This document shows positions 20,522 through 31,257 of a stretch of 64,000 nucleotides of DNA, in pieces. The first letter of the stretch is position 1. Each line of letters starts with the position of its first letter. The translations under genes and the position numbers were made by a program. The notes under the pieces were generated by a model. That model saw only the letters and a list, made by a program, of their open reading frames with translations, was not told the origin of the DNA and did no database searches. Source of the DNA: an uncultured Opitutia bacterium (GTDB lineage: Bacteria; Verrucomicrobiota; Verrucomicrobiia; Opitutales; Opitutaceae); NCBI GenBank assembly GCA_903834135.1, contig CAILHZ010000025.1, forward strand, positions 1 through 64,000, given 5' to 3'.

Positions 20522-21394
20522 ATGCGAAGCATGACCGGATATGGTGGATCAACTGCAGCTCTAGGAAATGTGGGTTTCTCAGTGAACGTAAGTTCAGTGA
20601 ATCGTAAGTCCCTTGATTTAACTGTTTCCTTACCCAGTGAATGGGAAGTGCTAGAATCCGAAGTAATTGATCAGGTGCGTAAATCTGCAACGCGTGGTAA
20701 AGTGCATCTCTCAATCGAGATTAATAGTAAGAAAAAATCAGACGAAGAGGTCTGGGATGATGAGTATATTACTGCAGCACTCGATAAACTTTCTACTTTA
20801 GCTGAAGCTCAGGGAGTAACCTTTAATCCCAGTGCCGATTTACTTTGGCAGATTGCAAATTCTAAAAGAAAAGAAGTCACACTGCCTGCGCCTGATTTAA
20901 TTAGGCCGATGCTTCTTGAAGCTGTAGATACTGCTTTAAACGGTATGGTCATTATGAGAGAAAAAGAAGGGGAGGCTCTTCTGGTAGATTTTATTACACG
21001 CGTTACTTTACTGCGCCGCTTAGTGGATTCAATTGGTCAGCGTGCGCCGCATGTAGCACCTACTTACAGGGAACTTTTATTAAAGCGCTTAAGAGAAGCA
21101 AATCTTGAACTTGATATCAGTGATGAGCGTGTTCTTAAGGAAGTAGCTTTATTTGCCGATCGCTGTGATATCACAGAAGAAATTACGCGCTTTAAGTCTC
21201 ACATCGATCAATTCACAAATCTAATAAAGTCAGAAACAGAAATGGGGCGTAAGGCGGAATTTATTTTACAAGAGATGGGCCGTGAAGTGCATACTATGGG
21301 CAGTAAGGCCAATGATTTAGAAATCGCTAAGCACATTATAGAACTTAAAAACGAACTCGAACGCGTTAAAGAGCAGATCGCTAATGTCGAGTAA
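20522..21394 (+). CDS. yicC: YicC family endoribonuclease-like protein
   Basis: MRSMTGYGGS start, C-terminal GRKAEFILQEMGREVHTMGSKANDLEIAKHIIELKNELERVKEQIANVE. Confidence 0.95.
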   Translation: MRSMTGYGGSTAALGNVGFSVNVSSVNRKSLDLTVSLPSEWEVLESEVIDQVRKSATRGKVHLSIEINSKKKSDEEVWDDEYITAALDKLSTLAEAQGVTFNPSADLLWQIANSKRKEVTLPAPDLIRPMLLEAVDTALNGMVIMREKEGEALLVDFITRVTLLRRLVDSIGQRAPHVAPTYRELLLKRLREANLELDISDERVLKEVALFADRCDITEEITRFKSHIDQFTNLIKSETEMGRKAEFILQEMGREVHTMGSKANDLEIAKHIIELKNELERVKEQIANVE

Positions 21395-21403
21395 CTATGA
21401 GCC

Positions 21404-21934
21404 TTAGTCTTGCGACTTAAAGGATTCAAAGAGGTATAAAAATACGCCGACACAAATGCCCGAATCGGCAATGTTAAAAGTGGGGTAGATATAAGTACCA
21501 AAGTGTAGGTCGATAAAATCAACGACATGACCGTGTAAAATGCGGTCAGTTAAATTGCCTAAAATTCCGCCACATAATAGACCAAAACAGAGTTGCGTGT
21601 AGATTGCTTTAAGCCCAATTGCATTACGCCATACAAAAATTGCGGCTAATGCAAGTAGTGCTAACAGTGCAAGCGCTGCACTGTTACCATAAAACATACT
21701 CCACGCTGCCCCAGTATTTCCAACATGAACTAAATTCATGAAGCCACGGATAATCACGATAGCTCCAGCTTGTTCTCCGTAGGTAGGATAGGTGAGTTTA
21801 CTCGCTATCCAGTACTTAGAGAGCTGATCACTAAAATAGATAAGGATAGCAAGTAACCAAAACCAACGGTATTTATTAAACCGAGATGGTTTCGGTGTGG
21901 CTGACTTTGCCTCATCCGAAACGCCTTCGCTCAC
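21404..21934 (-). CDS. lspA: Lipoprotein signal peptidase (signal peptidase II)
   Basis: Membrane protein; NTGAAWSMF, GGILGNLTDRILHGHVVDFIDLH, FNIADSGI catalytic motifs. Confidence 0.95.
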   Translation of the reverse strand: MSEGVSDEAKSATPKPSRFNKYRWFWLLAILIYFSDQLSKYWIASKLTYPTYGEQAGAIVIIRGFMNLVHVGNTGAAWSMFYGNSAALALLALLALAAIFVWRNAIGLKAIYTQLCFGLLCGGILGNLTDRILHGHVVDFIDLHFGTYIYPTFNIADSGICVGVFLYLFESFKSQD

Positions 21935-23058
21935 TCGTCTCCTCCGGAGTCGTCGTTAGGTATGCTACCGCCTTCGTCACCCATCTCGCCAAAGAGGCCA
22001 GGTTGAGTGCGAGCACGGTAGTGATTTTTTTCGATATTCTTTTTCGCCTCTGCGCAGTGACGTGTGAATGGGACTGCCATTAAGCGGTCTTTAGGGATTT
22101 GTTTTCCTGTGGTTTCACAAATACCGTACGTACCGTCATGAATGCGCTTAATTGCTGAGTCGATTTCTGTAAGTGCATCTTGTTCACTAGATACAAGGCT
22201 AAGTACGAAATCACGATCGAATGTGTTCAAGCCACCATCAGACATATTCTGGCCATAAGCGGAAAGGTCACCTGAATCATCCTTAGCTGAACGCTTAAGC
22301 GATTCTTCAGAATGTAGCTCGATGTCTTGCGTAAGCTTCTTACGCATATCAATTAAGAGGCGATAGTACTTGCGATACTTTTCAGGGACTTCCTCTTCGG
22401 GCTTAAATTCAGATGGCTTTTCTTGTTTCTTAGGATTGAAGCCTAAGATGTCTGCTAAGGATGCAGCCTGCACATGGCTAGGCTTGATTTGTTTTTCAAG
22501 CATCGCCTGAATTTTTGCCTGAGAAGGTTTTGCGGCAACTTTTTCGACTTTAACTTCAGGAGAAGCTTCTTCCCTAGCAACAATCGTTTTAGCAATAGCG
22601 CGTACCTCTTCTAAACTAAAAGCAATCGGTTTAAGCGCTGCTTTACGGGCAAGAATACTTTCTCTTAATGCGTTTTTCTTAGACGGTTTTTCTTCAGTCG
22701 ATTTTGGAGCTTTTTCAAGCGGTACGACAATCGTTGGACTTTTCGTTACTTTAATAGGTGCTTTCGTTGCAGGGATTACTGCAGATGTCTTAGTGCTAGC
22801 AACTGGCTTTGGTGAAGCAGCTGGTTTAGCGGGATGAGATACTTTAGCTGCCACAGGTGTTTGTTTAGTGGCGGCTGGTGCTGGTTTAATAGCAACCTTG
22901 GAAACTGGTTTTACAGGTGCAGCATGCTTTGCAGGTACAGCTGCCTTAATAGGCGCAACTACCTTTACAGGTGCAGCATGCTTACTGGCGACTTTAGCTT
23001 TAGGCTTCGGAGCTGATTTATGTGGCACGTGTGACTTTTGTTTTTCTTTTTTTGCCAT
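21931..23058 (-). CDS. DksA/TraR-family protein with long Lys/Ala/Pro-rich (histone H1-like) N-terminal extension and degenerate zinc finger
   Basis: C-terminal YGICETTGKQIPKDRLMAVPFTRHCAEAKK (CxxT...CxxA instead of CxxC...CxxC); N-terminal AKPKAKVASKHAAPVK-type repeats; 4-bp overlap with lspA. Confidence 0.85.
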   Translation of the reverse strand: MAKKEKQKSHVPHKSAPKPKAKVASKHAAPVKVVAPIKAAVPAKHAAPVKPVSKVAIKPAPAATKQTPVAAKVSHPAKPAASPKPVASTKTSAVIPATKAPIKVTKSPTIVVPLEKAPKSTEEKPSKKNALRESILARKAALKPIAFSLEEVRAIAKTIVAREEASPEVKVEKVAAKPSQAKIQAMLEKQIKPSHVQAASLADILGFNPKKQEKPSEFKPEEEVPEKYRKYYRLLIDMRKKLTQDIELHSEESLKRSAKDDSGDLSAYGQNMSDGGLNTFDRDFVLSLVSSEQDALTEIDSAIKRIHDGTYGICETTGKQIPKDRLMAVPFTRHCAEAKKNIEKNHYRARTQPGLFGEMGDEGGSIPNDDSGGDE

Positions 23059-23134
23059 GGGGAGCCTTGGGTGTTTAAGCCCGAGATAAGCGTTAAAGGA
23101 AGGGTTGTGAAAAGGGACTTAAGGTAAAAGTAGT

Positions 23135-26038
23135 TTATGAAGCTAGGGCTTCACTGCAACGTGGACATATATCACCGTGTGCAGTTGTTTCAAGCTTAGG
23201 TAGCCATCTCCAGCAGCGTGGGCAGCGAATAAAGCCAAGTTCTTGCGAATGCTGCGGCTCAATGACTGCTCCAACTTCAGTACTGCCCTCTGGCTTTGAA
23301 GCTAGGTCAACTTTCGAAACAATAAAGAGTTCTGCAAGTAGCGCGTGATGCTTATAAAGTGCTTTATGGGCTGGATCACTAGCTGAAGTCTTAATGGTCA
23401 AAGAAGCATCCAGTGCTTTGCCTAGTTTTCCGGCAGCACGCATAGGCTCAATTTTTCCATTCACCTCAGTACGCACTTTTAGAAGTGCTAGCATGTCGAT
23501 TTCAAGATCCTGATTTTTCCAATCAGCTGGAACTACTGGCCAATCTTGTTGATGAATTGAATCCTCTGAGAATTCTTTACCCGTTGTTGCAAAGGCCCAC
23601 GCCTCGTCAGTGGTGAAAGGAATTACAGGGGCCAATAAACGAATAAGCGTTTGGAAGATATGGTGAAGTACTGTTTGCGATGAACGCCTTAGAGCACTGT
23701 TTGTACCCATCGTATACAAACGATCTTTGAGAATATCATGATACGTTGCAGAAAGAGTAACCACACAGAACTGGTTACACAATTGGTACACACGGTGAAA
23801 TTCATACGCGTCATAGGCTTCCGTACACTGCCGAATAAGTTCAGCGGTGTGATGAAGTGCCCAGCGATCAATTGTATCTAATTTCTGTATAGGTAGCGTA
23901 TCTTTTGCAGGATTAAAATCAAAGAGATTGGCTAGTTGAAAACGCAGCGTGTTTCTAAGTAAGCGGTACGTTTCTCCTACGTGAGAGAGAATTTCCTTTG
24001 AGATTGGAATATCATCTCTGAAATCTTGAGAGGCAATCCACAGACGAATGACATCAGCGCCGTGCTCTGCAATGTAGGCATCGCTTGTCTGAGGTTTTTC
24101 GTAGGTTGAGCTCTTAGAAATTTTCTTTCGCTCTTCATCGGTGATGAAACCGTGGGTAAGCACTGCTTTATAAGGTGCTTTGTTACGCGAAATAATACTC
24201 GTCCAAAGTGACGACTGGAACCAGCCGCGGTGTTGATCGCTACCTTCAAGATATAGATCTGCAGGCCACTGTGTACCGCCTTGTTGTTTAGCAAGTACAG
24301 CTGCATGAGAAGAGCCTGAATCAATCCAGACGTCTAATGTATCACGCCCACAATTTAAACTTGAGGCTGCTGGCCAATCCTTAGGAAGAGTAACGCCTGC
24401 TAAAATGGCTTCAGCTGGAGTAGCGTACCAAAGATTAGAACCTACTTTCTCAATTTTATCTGCAATTGAGCGAATAACATCTGCATCTAAGAAGGCTTTC
24501 TTTTTTTCGTCGTAGAAAGCTGGGATAGGCACACCCCATGACCTTTGACGACTAATACACCAATCAGGACGGGATTCGACTGCGCCGCGAATACGGGCTT
24601 TGCCCCAAGCAGGAATCCACTGAACGCCCTCGATTGAATCGAGCGCTTGAGCACGTGGAGTATTTTTTTCAAATACTGAATTTTCTTTATCTAAAGAAAC
24701 AAACCACTGATCAACTGCTCTAAAAATAATCGGAGTTTTTGATCTCCAGCAGTGCGGATAGCTGTGGGTGTAGCGCTGCTTAGCTACTAAGGCTTCGGCT
24801 TGATCTAATTTACGAAGCACTGCGATGTTGGCTTGGGAGGTTTTTTTCTTCTCCAAGTCTTCAACTGTTTCAACACATGAAATGCCAACTAAATCCTGCG
24901 GTACTTTGCCGTCATCAATAAAGCAGCCGTTATCTCCAACAGGGCAGTAAATTTCTAAGCCGTACCTAAGACCTGTTAAATAGTCATCCATTCCATGGCC
25001 TGGGGCTGTATGCACAGCGCCTGAGCCACTTTCTGTTGTCACGTAGTCTGCTAATACGACCATTGAGTCTCGCTCAATAATCGGATGACGGGCTTTTAGG
25101 CCTTCGAGTGTTTTTCCTAATACCTCAGTGCCGCGAACAAGAGGTCCACGCTTTGATTCTGGAGTCTGTCCATCAATGAGAGGCTCAAGTGCTGAAATAC
25201 GCTCGGTTGCGATAATCCAGTTCTCTGGCTTCCCAAGACTTGGAGATACTACGCTATAGCTTAATTCAGGGTTTAGAGCAATCGCCAGGTTAGCTGGGAT
25301 AGTCCAAGGCGTTGTGGTCCAAATAACCAAGCTTAGTGGCTTGTCTGTAGGTAAGTTAAACTTCTTTGCTTCGACTTCTGGGATTGGAAATTTGACCCAA
25401 ATAGACGGAGAAATATGATCTTTATACTCAATTTCAGCCTCAGCTAATGCGGTTTCAAAGGGAATAGACCAGTAGACGGGCTTCTTACTGCGATAAACGA
25501 GCTTACGTTCTACAAAAGAGGCGAAAGTTCTTAAGATATCGGCCTCATAAGCAGGGGCCTTTGTTTTGTACTCGTTACTCCAATCAGCCAAAACACCTAG
25601 GCGTTTGAACTGTTTTGTCTGAGTTGCGATCCATCCTTCAGAGAATTGGTCACAGTGTTCACGCAGTTCAGCAGTCGTTACTTCGATCTTTTTTTGCTGA
25701 AATTCACGGGTTACTTTCTGCTCAATTGGCAGTCCATGACAGTCCCAACCAGGGACGTAAGGGGTCCTAAATCCACGCATTGATTTATAGCGTAAGATGA
25801 TGTCCTTTAAGGTCTTATTGAGTGCTGTACCGATGTGAACATCGCCGTTTGTGAAGGGCGGTCCATCATGTAAAACAAAGACAGGAGCTTTCTGTTTTGA
25901 ACGCTTACTTTGAATGGAATCATAGAGGCCTATTTTGGCCCAATGCTCCACCCGGGAAGGTTCTCTCTGTGCGAGCCCAGCTCGCATCGGAAAATCAGTC
26001 TTAGGAAGCTGTAATGTGTCTTTCAGTTCGTTCGCCAT
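23135..26038 (-). CDS. ileS: Isoleucyl-tRNA synthetase
   Basis: DGPPFTNGDVHIGTALNKTLKD, GWDCHGLPIE, KISKS, C-terminal Zn motif CPRCWRW...CPRCSEAL. Confidence 0.97.
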   Translation of the reverse strand: MANELKDTLQLPKTDFPMRAGLAQREPSRVEHWAKIGLYDSIQSKRSKQKAPVFVLHDGPPFTNGDVHIGTALNKTLKDIILRYKSMRGFRTPYVPGWDCHGLPIEQKVTREFQQKKIEVTTAELREHCDQFSEGWIATQTKQFKRLGVLADWSNEYKTKAPAYEADILRTFASFVERKLVYRSKKPVYWSIPFETALAEAEIEYKDHISPSIWVKFPIPEVEAKKFNLPTDKPLSLVIWTTTPWTIPANLAIALNPELSYSVVSPSLGKPENWIIATERISALEPLIDGQTPESKRGPLVRGTEVLGKTLEGLKARHPIIERDSMVVLADYVTTESGSGAVHTAPGHGMDDYLTGLRYGLEIYCPVGDNGCFIDDGKVPQDLVGISCVETVEDLEKKKTSQANIAVLRKLDQAEALVAKQRYTHSYPHCWRSKTPIIFRAVDQWFVSLDKENSVFEKNTPRAQALDSIEGVQWIPAWGKARIRGAVESRPDWCISRQRSWGVPIPAFYDEKKKAFLDADVIRSIADKIEKVGSNLWYATPAEAILAGVTLPKDWPAASSLNCGRDTLDVWIDSGSSHAAVLAKQQGGTQWPADLYLEGSDQHRGWFQSSLWTSIISRNKAPYKAVLTHGFITDEERKKISKSSTYEKPQTSDAYIAEHGADVIRLWIASQDFRDDIPISKEILSHVGETYRLLRNTLRFQLANLFDFNPAKDTLPIQKLDTIDRWALHHTAELIRQCTEAYDAYEFHRVYQLCNQFCVVTLSATYHDILKDRLYTMGTNSALRRSSQTVLHHIFQTLIRLLAPVIPFTTDEAWAFATTGKEFSEDSIHQQDWPVVPADWKNQDLEIDMLALLKVRTEVNGKIEPMRAAGKLGKALDASLTIKTSASDPAHKALYKHHALLAELFIVSKVDLASKPEGSTEVGAVIEPQHSQELGFIRCPRCWRWLPKLETTAHGDICPRCSEALAS

Positions 26039-26119
26039 ACCGGTGAAAAGCGGGCGAGGCTAAATCGTCTACACGGTGAGTCAAGGTGTTACGGTGTAAA
26101 CTCATCTAAAATCAAAGCT

Positions 26120-27496
26120 TTAAGCCTGCTTAGGAACTGCTTTAAGAGCTAAGTTTAAACCTGCTTGGATACAATCGGGTACCGATATGCCGTCCTTTAA
26201 CTGGCCACCGATATACAAGCCTGGGAAGGCCTCTTCTGTGCCCTTAATGGCTTTGTGGATGGCTTCATAGCCCAAGTTGTATTGAGCGATAGCCTTAGGC
26301 CAAACGGTGTGACGACTAAAGATTGGATCTTCTGATGCACCTAGCAGTTCTTTTAAGTCCTGCATCACTTTTTGAAGAACAAGTTCCTTATTTTGCAGAG
26401 CAAATCCTGAATTAAGGGTTCCACCTATCATCACAGTCAGTGCGATACAGTCTTTGGGTGCTCTGTGATCAAATAGGCTCGATGAAAATAAAATACCTAG
26501 AGAGCTCTTTTTTTCCTTCGATGGAATTAAAGCCCCAAAGCCGTCTAAGGGGTGGGAGATCGCACTTCGTTTAAAGCCAAGAAATAATGAAGTAACTGCA
26601 GGATGCTCAATTGTGGAAAGTACATGTAAAGCAGTTTCATGGGATGATCCTATTTTAAGAACACTTAAAGGCAGTGCAGGGAGTGCAGAAATAACGCTGT
26701 CGAAATATTCTGTTTTTTCTACGTCATCTTTAAGGTAACTCACACTCCAGTTTGGAGTATTGTTTATTCCCAAAACGGTAGCTCCTAGTTCGAGGCTTCC
26801 CTCTGCTAAGTGTGAAGCAAGCTTCTTAGGTAAAGTGTGAAGTCCTGATTTAAAGGAAATTAATTTAGGAGCACCTTTAGTTCCTGTTTTTTTCTTTTGC
26901 TTACTTGCTTGGATAAGTCCCCGAATTAAGGAGCCAGTGTTTACTTCAAATTCTAAAAGCTTTGGGAAAGCATTTCTTACCGAGAGAACTTCTGGGTTTC
27001 CTGCGTAAATGCCACTAATCATGGGCTGAACAGCCTGATCTAAAATTTCACTTCCAAAATGACTGCGTACAAAATCAGCAAGACTTACATCTTTTAAGCG
27101 CGTTTGTTTTTTATAGAATAATTCTTTTAAAATACTGAACTTTGCCTTCCATGAAAAAAGAGGAGTCTTTAAAAAAGAACCTGGTCCCATGGGTACAGCA
27201 ATTAATTTACTGTCTTTAACTAAGTATCTATTTTTAGCAGTTTGACTTGCTTCAATTCGTTCAGACTGAAGATCTAGGTCTAAAATAAGCTGCCTTAATT
27301 CTTCTGATTCTTGCAGAGAATTAGGCCCTTTTTCAATTAACCAACCATCTACTAATTCCGTTTTAATTGAACCGCCAATCGCGTTTTCTTTCTCAAATAT
27401 ACGTACGGTGTGGCCTTCTTTCGAAAGACGATACGCTGCGCAAAGACCAGTAATTCCTGCACCTAAAATTGCGATACGTTTAGGAGTTAAAGCCAT
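26120..27496 (-). CDS. hemY: Protoporphyrinogen oxidase (oxygen-dependent, HemY/PPOX type)
   Basis: FAD-binding GAGITGLCAAYRLSKEGHTVRIFE, KGPNSLQ, C-terminal GLYIGGQLKDGISVPDCIQAG; next to hemE and hemF. Confidence 0.93.
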   Translation of the reverse strand: MALTPKRIAILGAGITGLCAAYRLSKEGHTVRIFEKENAIGGSIKTELVDGWLIEKGPNSLQESEELRQLILDLDLQSERIEASQTAKNRYLVKDSKLIAVPMGPGSFLKTPLFSWKAKFSILKELFYKKQTRLKDVSLADFVRSHFGSEILDQAVQPMISGIYAGNPEVLSVRNAFPKLLEFEVNTGSLIRGLIQASKQKKKTGTKGAPKLISFKSGLHTLPKKLASHLAEGSLELGATVLGINNTPNWSVSYLKDDVEKTEYFDSVISALPALPLSVLKIGSSHETALHVLSTIEHPAVTSLFLGFKRSAISHPLDGFGALIPSKEKKSSLGILFSSSLFDHRAPKDCIALTVMIGGTLNSGFALQNKELVLQKVMQDLKELLGASEDPIFSRHTVWPKAIAQYNLGYEAIHKAIKGTEEAFPGLYIGGQLKDGISVPDCIQAGLNLALKAVPKQA

Positions 27497-27562
27497 TTCG
27501 ATTAAGTTTACTTAAGAATCGATTATTTAACTACGCATCCCGTGCGAATTATATCTTATTTT

Positions 27563-28609
27563 TTATGTAAAATTTACCACGGTTTCGACTAGGGCCTGCA
27601 TATTCTCTAGTTTAGCTTCCGGCATAATGCCATGCCCTAAATTAAAAATATGACCCGGGGTCCCCTGCATGGATTCTAATAAGCGCTTAGTAGCGTGGGT
27701 GACTATCTCTGGAGTCGTATTAAGTAAGACTGGATCTAGGTTACCTTGGACTGCAATGGGAGGTAATTTACCACGTGCCTCATTTGCAAGCGTATGTGTT
27801 TTTTTAAGGTCTGCTGTCCAATCTACACTTAAAACGCGTACGCCATTTTTAGCCTGCGCTACGACTTGGGGATTTGTTCCCTTAGCATAAAGTATAATTG
27901 GAAAATCCTTAGGAAGCGCATCAATAATTTTGCGTATCCACTTCAGTGAGGCTTCTTCGTAGTCGTTACCTGCAATAATGCCGCCCCAGGAATCAAATAT
28001 CTGAAGCGCATCAGCACCAGCTTCTATCTGCATTTTAAAATACGTAATCAGTGCATCACTTAGCCGCTCAAGCAGTAATTCAAACGTAGAGCGGTCCGAA
28101 TAGAATAATGTTTTAATCCGGTTAAATTCATCGGAACTCCCACCTTCAACCATGTAAGTTGCCAGTGTCCAAGGAGAGCCGCCAAATCCAAGCAGGGCAT
28201 GCTTACCATTAATTTCTTTTTTAAGGAGCTTTAGTGCCTCTGAAACATAACTTAATTTTTCTGGGACAAGACTTGCTGAACCCAGTGCTTCAATTTGGCT
28301 TCGACTATCGAGTCTGTAGTCCATTGCAATACCGCCTTCATCTCTAAAGCGGTAACCTTGGCCAAGTGCTTCTGGAATAACTAAAATATCTGAAAATAAA
28401 ATAGCGGCATCTAACTGAAAACGCTTAAGGGGTTGAAGGGTAACTTCGAGTGCAAGTTCAGGGGTCTTGACCATCTTTAAAAAGCCGTGCTTTGCCTTGA
28501 GCTCTCGGTACTCAGGTAAATAACGACCCGCTTGGCGCATGACCCAGACTGGTGGGCGCTTAAGCGGTGCACACTGGCAGGCATTTAAGAAGCGTTCACG
28601 AGATGTCAT
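27563..28609 (-). CDS. hemE: Uroporphyrinogen decarboxylase
   Basis: RPPVWVMRQAGRYLPEYR, ILFSDILVIPEALG, GFGGSPWTLATYMVEG. Confidence 0.97.
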   Translation of the reverse strand: MTSRERFLNACQCAPLKRPPVWVMRQAGRYLPEYRELKAKHGFLKMVKTPELALEVTLQPLKRFQLDAAILFSDILVIPEALGQGYRFRDEGGIAMDYRLDSRSQIEALGSASLVPEKLSYVSEALKLLKKEINGKHALLGFGGSPWTLATYMVEGGSSDEFNRIKTLFYSDRSTFELLLERLSDALITYFKMQIEAGADALQIFDSWGGIIAGNDYEEASLKWIRKIIDALPKDFPIILYAKGTNPQVVAQAKNGVRVLSVDWTADLKKTHTLANEARGKLPPIAVQGNLDPVLLNTTPEIVTHATKRLLESMQGTPGHIFNLGHGIMPEAKLENMQALVETVVNFT

Positions 28610-28652
28610 ACATGAAATAACGCCTCAGGTAGGACACGGTGTCAAACTTGGC

Positions 28653-29570
28653 TTATTTGAGCCAATCTCTTGGTTTTAAGAAATCAGAAATCAGGTTTGC
28701 TTCTGCAGTACCTGCTTCAGGCTTAAAATCATAATCCCAGCGAACAAGGGGAGGAAGGCTCATTAAGATTGATTCGGTTCGGCCTCCACTTTGTAAGCCA
28801 AAGTGGGTCCCTCTATCCCAGACTAAATTAAATTCAACATACCGGCCACGTCTGTAGAGCTGAAATTGCCTTTCTTTATCTGTGTAGGGAGTGTTTTTGC
28901 GCTTAGAAACGATGGGCTGATAAGCGGGAAGAAAATGATCACCAACGCTTCTTATTAATTCGAAACTACGGTCAAAGCCTAACTGATTGAAGTCATCAAA
29001 AAAAAGGCCACCTATTCCGCGAGCTTCACTGCGGTGCTTGATAAAGAAGTAGTCGTCGCAATTTTTTTTGAATGAAGGATAAAGCTCTGGATCAATTGCA
29101 CTCACTGCTGCGTGTGCCGTTTTGTGCCAGGCCCTGCAATCTTCAGTAAAGCCGTAGTAAGGGGTAAGATCAAAACCTCCTCCAAACCAGAAAGTCCCTG
29201 GAGTCGTGCTCATGGGATCTGGCTTTGTCATAAAAAAACGAACATTCGCGTGACTGGTTGGAACGTACGGATTTAGAGGATGAATCACTAAAGAAACACC
29301 GAGTGCCTCCCAGTCTTGTCCTACTAATTCAGGACGGTGTGCGGTTGCTGAAGGGGGTAAGCTAGTTCCACTGACGTGAGAGAACGCGACTCCCGCTTTT
29401 TCGAAAACACCACCTCCTGCTAAAATACGTGTCCTTCCTCCACCACCTTGTGGTCTAACCCAGGTATCCTCTATGAATTTAGCTTTAGTTTCTTCAGCTT
29501 CTAGACCTGCACAAATACTATCCTGCAAATTAAGCAGATATTTTTTTACTTCGGGTAGAGAAACGGGCAT
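28653..29570 (-). CDS. hemF: Coproporphyrinogen III oxidase, aerobic
   Basis: [56 protein letters not shown]. Confidence 0.97.
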   Translation of the reverse strand: MPVSLPEVKKYLLNLQDSICAGLEAEETKAKFIEDTWVRPQGGGGRTRILAGGGVFEKAGVAFSHVSGTSLPPSATAHRPELVGQDWEALGVSLVIHPLNPYVPTSHANVRFFMTKPDPMSTTPGTFWFGGGFDLTPYYGFTEDCRAWHKTAHAAVSAIDPELYPSFKKNCDDYFFIKHRSEARGIGGLFFDDFNQLGFDRSFELIRSVGDHFLPAYQPIVSKRKNTPYTDKERQFQLYRRGRYVEFNLVWDRGTHFGLQSGGRTESILMSLPPLVRWDYDFKPEAGTAEANLISDFLKPRDWLK

Positions 29571-29577
29571 GGGGAAG

Positions 29578-30468
29578 TTAATCTAAGGAATGATTTACAC
29601 TTCTGCGCTGTTTTGCAGCTTGGAAGAGTCGACTTAAAGCACCGTGATTTGGACTAAATAAAGCAGAACTTATAAATAAAAATCCAAGACATAAGACAAT
29701 TGAGGCTCCGCTTGCTACACCAGTATGGTAGCTTATCAAAATACCTGCAAACGAGCTAAACGCTGCAAGAAGACATGCTGTAATTAGAAGTGAAGTAAAC
29801 TTCTCGCACCATAAGTAAGCTGTTACAGCAGGTAAAAGAAAAAGACCTAGGGCTAATACTACACCCATAGTTTGCATTCCAGCTACTAAATTTAAAACAG
29901 TCAGTATCAGTAGCAGTGCGTGCATCAGTCCTCCGTGACCGCCTGTAGCTCGGTTAAAGGACGGATCAAAGGTCTCTAGCAGAATGCCACGCCGTGCGAT
30001 AATAAAGACAGCTACAGTGAGAATTGCTGCAAAACTAGAAAGTTTAAGATCGCCTGGGCTTACAGAAAGAATGCTCCCGAAGAGAAAACTTTCTAAATTA
30101 ATACGAACGGGTAAGCGGCTTAAAAGTGCAACTCCAGCGCCAAAGAAAACAATAAATAAAGAGCCAAAGGCTGCGTCTTCTTTTATACGTGTAAGTCTAC
30201 TTAAGACTGCACTACCTAGAGCTGTTAATAATCCTGCAATTAAGGCTCCAATAAAAAGAGCTAGGGGGCTAGGGCCAAATAAGAGCCATGCAAGTGCAAT
30301 ACCTGGAAGTACAGAATGCGAAAGTGCATCCCCCATTAAAGAAAGACGTCTTAACACAAGAATACATCCTAAGAGCCCGCCACTAAGACTCAGTAACAGA
30401 GCTGACAATAACCCGCGCTCCATAAAGCCATACGAGAAAGGGGTAATAAAAAGATCAGTAAAAGTCAT
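29578..30468 (-). CDS. Metal (Zn/Mn/Fe) ABC transporter permease, ZnuB/MntB-like
   Basis: ABC-3 family: [27 protein letters not shown]; paired with ATPase. Confidence 0.92.
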   Translation of the reverse strand: MTFTDLFITPFSYGFMERGLLSALLLSLSGGLLGCILVLRRLSLMGDALSHSVLPGIALAWLLFGPSPLALFIGALIAGLLTALGSAVLSRLTRIKEDAAFGSLFIVFFGAGVALLSRLPVRINLESFLFGSILSVSPGDLKLSSFAAILTVAVFIIARRGILLETFDPSFNRATGGHGGLMHALLLILTVLNLVAGMQTMGVVLALGLFLLPAVTAYLWCEKFTSLLITACLLAAFSSFAGILISYHTGVASGASIVLCLGFLFISSALFSPNHGALSRLFQAAKQRRSVNHSLD

Positions 30469-30471
30469 GGC

Positions 30472-31245
30472 TTAGGAGGGAAACAACGCACTGCGTACAT
30501 GCTTTAGAGGATCTGCGTCACGTACTTGGCTTGTTTTATAAGCAGCCTCAATATTTTGTTCGGTTAAAACGGTTAGTATGGGGCCTTCAGCAATGAGTTT
30601 ATTTGCTAAAAGTATTCCACGACTAAACGCACTTTTTGCTAATCCAAAATCATGTACCGCTGCCATGACTGTACGGCCCTGGAGTTCCCAGGATCGTAAG
30701 ATGTGGGCTAGCTCTTCGGTTGCCGTTACATCAAGTCCTGTGAAAGGTTCATCCAAAAGAAATATATCTGCACCTTGAGCGAGTGCTCGAGCTAAGAAGA
30801 CTCTTTGCTGCTGACCTGCGGAGAGTTGACTGATCTGGCGATCAGCAAGGGAAGTAATACCAAGTTCTTCGAGTGCGTGATTTACTGCGATGTGATCTAC
30901 TTTTTGAAATCTTTGCCACGGTTTAAGCCTTGGGTACCTGCCTTGTTCCACAACGCCTTTTACTGTGATTGGAAAATCCCAATCGATTGATTGGCGCTGG
31001 GGTAAATAAGCAAGCCTTGGGAGTGCATGCTCCAAGTGTTTATCTCCGATACGGATTTCTCCTTTAGATAAAGGAAGCCAGCCTAAGCAGGCTCTTAAGA
31101 ACGTACTTTTTCCTGCACCGTTTGGTCCTAGGATTGCCGTGATACTTCCGCAGGGAATATCCAGTGATAGATTACTCAGTGCTGTATGAGCGCCGTAGCG
31201 TACACTGACGTCTCTAAAGCGTATAATGTTATGGGCATCACTCAC
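30472..31245 (-). CDS. Metal ABC transporter ATP-binding protein
   Basis: Walker A GPNGAGKST, signature LSAGQQQRVFLARAL, Walker B IFLLDEPFTGLD. Confidence 0.95.
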   Translation of the reverse strand: MSDAHNIIRFRDVSVRYGAHTALSNLSLDIPCGSITAILGPNGAGKSTFLRACLGWLPLSKGEIRIGDKHLEHALPRLAYLPQRQSIDWDFPITVKGVVEQGRYPRLKPWQRFQKVDHIAVNHALEELGITSLADRQISQLSAGQQQRVFLARALAQGADIFLLDEPFTGLDVTATEELAHILRSWELQGRTVMAAVHDFGLAKSAFSRGILLANKLIAEGPILTVLTEQNIEAAYKTSQVRDADPLKHVRSALFPS

Positions 31246-31257
31246 TGTAAGGTAAGC

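Noticed and set aside
20522-21394. trpB without trpA nearby as a possible novel arrangement
   Set aside because: trp genes are often dispersed; trpA may simply lie outside the window.
29984-30475. 163-aa plus-strand ORF opposite the ABC permease
   Set aside because: Longest shadow ORF in the window, but its Arg/Lys/Pro-rich translation mirrors a hydrophobic TM protein on the opposite strand; the permease has clear family motifs.
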